NCBI RefSeq assembly: GCF_039655865.1
Contig: NZ_JBBYXL010000002.1
Span: 1-64,000, forward strand
Reading direction: 5' to 3'
From: Prosthecobacter sp. SYSU 5D2
Lineage (GTDB): Bacteria; Verrucomicrobiota; Verrucomicrobiia; Verrucomicrobiales; Verrucomicrobiaceae
DNA: 64,000 nt
Shown in pieces: positions 61,975 to 64,000 of the stretch (the stretch's first letter is position 1; each line of letters opens with the position of its first letter). Position numbers and translations under genes: made by a program. The notes under the pieces are model-generated. The model was not told where the DNA came from. It made no database searches and worked only from the letters and a program-made list of their open reading frames with translations.

Positions 61975-63999
61975 TCACACGCCTTTGGGGAGCTGGTTCA
62001 GCAGCAGCCTGAGCTGGTCCAGGTTCACGGGCTTGACGAGGTGGGCGAAGAATCCGGCTTCTTTGGTCTGGTGGAAGTCTTCTTCCATGCCGTAGCCGCT
62101 GAGGGCGATGCCGGGGACGGGGCGCTGGCGCTGGATCTCGCGCATGAGGTCCAGGCCGCTGCCGTCGGGCAGGCCGAGGTCGGTGATGACGGCATCAAAA
62201 TTGGCTGCGGCATAGGCGGTGAGCGCATCGCGGGAGTTGGTGGCGGTGGTCACCTGGTGGCCGCGGCGGGTGAGCAGGCGGTAAAGAACGGCCAGGGTGG
62301 CTTCGTGATCCTCCACGACGAGCAGGCGCAGATGGTGGTCCGGGCCGACGGGGGGGTCGGCTTTCACGGGTTGAATCTGCGGGGCGTTTCCGGTGGCGAG
62401 TTCCACGGAAAAGGTGGCCCCATGGCCCTCGCCCTGGCTCTCGGCAATGATCTCTCCACCATGGGCCATGACGATGGCCTTGGAGATGGCCAGGCCGAGG
62501 CCGAGCCCGCCAAACTGATGCACGCCATTGGCTTCGATCTGCTCAAAGGCGTTGAAGATGCGGGTCAGGGATTCCTTCGCGATGCCGATGCCCGTGTCTG
62601 CCACGGAGATGCGGATGGAGCCATCCTTGTCGCTCTGGGTCCTGACGGTGATGGCCCCGCCTGTGGGGGTAAATTTGAGGGCGTTTTTGATGAGGTTCCA
62701 AAACACCTGCTGCAGCCGTGCCGGGTCCGCCAGAACATGGTGGTTCTTCGCATCCAGCATGAAGCGGATGCGCACCTGCTTGCCCGGGCCGTCGCTGCGG
62801 ACGATCTCCGCCGTGTGCTCCAGCAGATCATGGATGTCTGAGACCACAGGGGAGATTTGCAGCTTGCCGTGGCTGATGCGGGTGAGGTCCAAAAGGTCAT
62901 CAATGAGCCGCGCCTCCAGCTCCACATTGCGGCGGATCATGCCTAGCTGGCTGCGCAGGTCGTCACTCAGGGTGGTATCGCTCTCCAGCGCGGAGGCTGT
63001 CATCAGCACGGGGGTGAGCGGGGTCCGCAGTTCATGGCTGAGAGCCGCGAGAAACTCATCCTTGGCACGTGAGGACTGCTCGATCTCCGCCATGGCATGG
63101 CGCAGGGATCGCTCGGCCTGCGTGCGGTCGGTGATGTCCTCAATGGCCAGGACGATGCGGTCCGGCGTGCCGTCCGCGCTGTCCACCTGCCGGGCATTCA
63201 GCAGCATGGTCCGGCTGCCGAGGGTTTCAAATTCGTGATTCACTTCATAACCGGTGAAGTGATTTTTCTGCGGCAGGATGTCCTCCAGCAGCTTGCGCAG
63301 GTCCGGGATGTCCCATTGACGGTTGCCCAGTTCATAGATCAACCGCCCCTCGCTTTCGGAGGCGTCCACATCGAAGACCTTGTAAAAAACATCGCTTGCG
63401 GATTGCACGCGAAGGTCCGCCCGCAGGATCAGAAACGGCACTGGCAGCGTCCTCAGGATGGCCTCGGCATAGTCCCGCGCCGCCGCGATCTGCTGCTGCT
63501 GGTGCTTCAGGTCATTGATGTCATTGAGGACCAGCACCACACCGTCAATCCGCTTGTCCAGCGTCAGGTAGGGGCGCACTTGCAGGGAAAACCAGCGGCC
63601 TTCGCGGTCTTGCACTTCCATTTCACGCGGGCTGATGGATTCCATCACATCGGTCAGCATGTCCGCCAGACCAGGCAGGTTAAGATGATGCCTCAGGCCG
63701 ACAAAATTCCGCCCCAGGTCCGCAGCCACCAGATTGAAAATCTTTTCCGCCGAGGGTGAAAAACGGCGGATGGAAAGATCACGGCCCAGCAGCAGGATGG
63801 CTGTCTGGAGGCTCGCCTGGAGGTTGTTCAGGTCTGAATTGAGCCGGCTCTGTTCCGCATCCCGGTGTACCAGTTCCTCGTTGATCGTTGTCAGCTCTTC
63901 ATTGGTGGATTCCAGCTCCTCCTTGGACGTTTCCAGCTCTTCATTGATGCTTTGCAGCTCCTCATTGGCGCTTTGCAGTTCCTCGCTGGAGGCCTGCAA
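61975..63999 (-). CDS. Hybrid histidine kinase / response regulator, N-terminus outside window
   Basis: The frame is open to the window end (674 codons visible), and position 63999 is not a real start, so the gene continues. Visible order: a Glu/Leu coiled coil (SSEELQSANEELQSINEEL, repeated), two PAS-type domains (about 45-145 and 150-270), a DHp histidine box (about 305-330; FLAALSHELRTPL), ATPase boxes (NLIKNALKFTP, DTGIGIA, FGGLGLGLAI), and a receiver domain (about 545-670) with phospho-Asp in VITDLGLPDGSG. The coiled-coil/PAS layout is typical of CheB-CheR-PAS kinases, so chemotaxis-type methylesterase/methyltransferase domains probably lie just outside. Confidence 0.9.
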   Translation of the reverse strand: MQASSEELQSANEELQSINEELETSKEELESTNEELTTINEELVHRDAEQSRLNSDLNNLQASLQTAILLLGRDLSIRRFSPSAEKIFNLVAADLGRNFVGLRHHLNLPGLADMLTDVMESISPREMEVQDREGRWFSLQVRPYLTLDKRIDGVVLVLNDINDLKHQQQQIAAARDYAEAILRTLPVPFLILRADLRVQSASDVFYKVFDVDASESEGRLIYELGNRQWDIPDLRKLLEDILPQKNHFTGYEVNHEFETLGSRTMLLNARQVDSADGTPDRIVLAIEDITDRTQAERSLRHAMAEIEQSSRAKDEFLAALSHELRTPLTPVLMTASALESDTTLSDDLRSQLGMIRRNVELEARLIDDLLDLTRISHGKLQISPVVSDIHDLLEHTAEIVRSDGPGKQVRIRFMLDAKNHHVLADPARLQQVFWNLIKNALKFTPTGGAITVRTQSDKDGSIRISVADTGIGIAKESLTRIFNAFEQIEANGVHQFGGLGLGLAISKAIVMAHGGEIIAESQGEGHGATFSVELATGNAPQIQPVKADPPVGPDHHLRLLVVEDHEATLAVLYRLLTRRGHQVTTATNSRDALTAYAAANFDAVITDLGLPDGSGLDLMREIQRQRPVPGIALSGYGMEEDFHQTKEAGFFAHLVKPVNLDQLRLLLNQLPKGV

Positions 64000-64000
64000 A

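Overview
The window looks like chromosome of a verrucomicrobial bacterium (Verrucomicrobiota, Verrucomicrobiales-like). The clues are a PVC-type secreted dehydrogenase with HEAT repeats and a CxxCH heme site, a DUF1080 sugar-hydrolase-type protein, an FGly sulfatase, a PEP-CTERM protein, and a MoxR/DUF58/BatA/DUF4175 cluster. This placement is inference from gene content; no rRNA, tRNA, CRISPR array or prophage was seen. Most of the DNA is GC-rich, with an AT-rich island around 41.9-42.6 kb and a less GC-rich patch at about 33.9-39.4 kb.

Layout. 0-9.4 kb: an edge-truncated REP-associated tyrosine transposase (RAYT, minus strand), two paralogous MFS transporters, an FmdB-like protein without its zinc ligands, a secreted SGNH/DUF4886-LamG protein, an EamA exporter and a GlgX debranching enzyme. 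9.4-22.3 kb: a plus-strand MoxR cluster (MoxR ATPase, small exported protein, DUF58, BatA/VWA protein, giant DUF4175 protein, second VWA-like membrane protein, caspase/C13-fold exported protein). Its spacers are unusually rich in short repeats, including seven hairpins with a GGAG or GTAG foot, like classic REP elements. 22.3-26.6 kb (minus): trigger factor, then SDR, acyl carrier protein, flippase-like membrane protein and patatin. 26.9-32.6 kb (minus): a sialidase-alpha/beta hydrolase fusion, cardiolipin synthase, a prepilin-like protein and a NYN-LOTUS protein. 32.8-33.9 kb: hisC.

33.9-39.4 kb (minus): a compact cassette of GNAT-like protein, ACP, KAS III, SDR, NodB-type deacetylase and second KAS III. 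It has the parts needed to make a short beta-hydroxyacyl group on a dedicated carrier and transfer it to a (glycan?) amine. A decayed copy of its KAS III/SDR junction lies just beyond, at 39.58-39.81 kb. 39.9-44.9 kb: a third MFS transporter, a small unknown protein, the AT-rich spacer, the PEP-CTERM protein, an AHSA1/SRPBCC gene interrupted by a stop codon, a DUF1801 protein and a small membrane protein.

45.0-51.7 kb: exported catabolic-type proteins (unknown exported protein, DUF1080, PVC dehydrogenase, sulfatase). 51.8-57.7 kb (minus): a second MoxR operon with a large membrane protein, an ABC ATPase and a BamA/TamA-like outer-membrane protein. 57.9-64.0 kb: a CocE-type hydrolase, a DEAD-box helicase with a DbpA-type RNA-binding tail, and a hybrid histidine kinase truncated by the window end.

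The most notable observations are the REP-like hairpins alongside a RAYT gene, with one hairpin read in frame inside a protein; a separate long-hairpin repeat family with a CACTAATGC core; a gene-embedded oligomer CTTT(T)KGTTAGGC; and the dedicated acyl-carrier cassette with its decayed partial duplicate.
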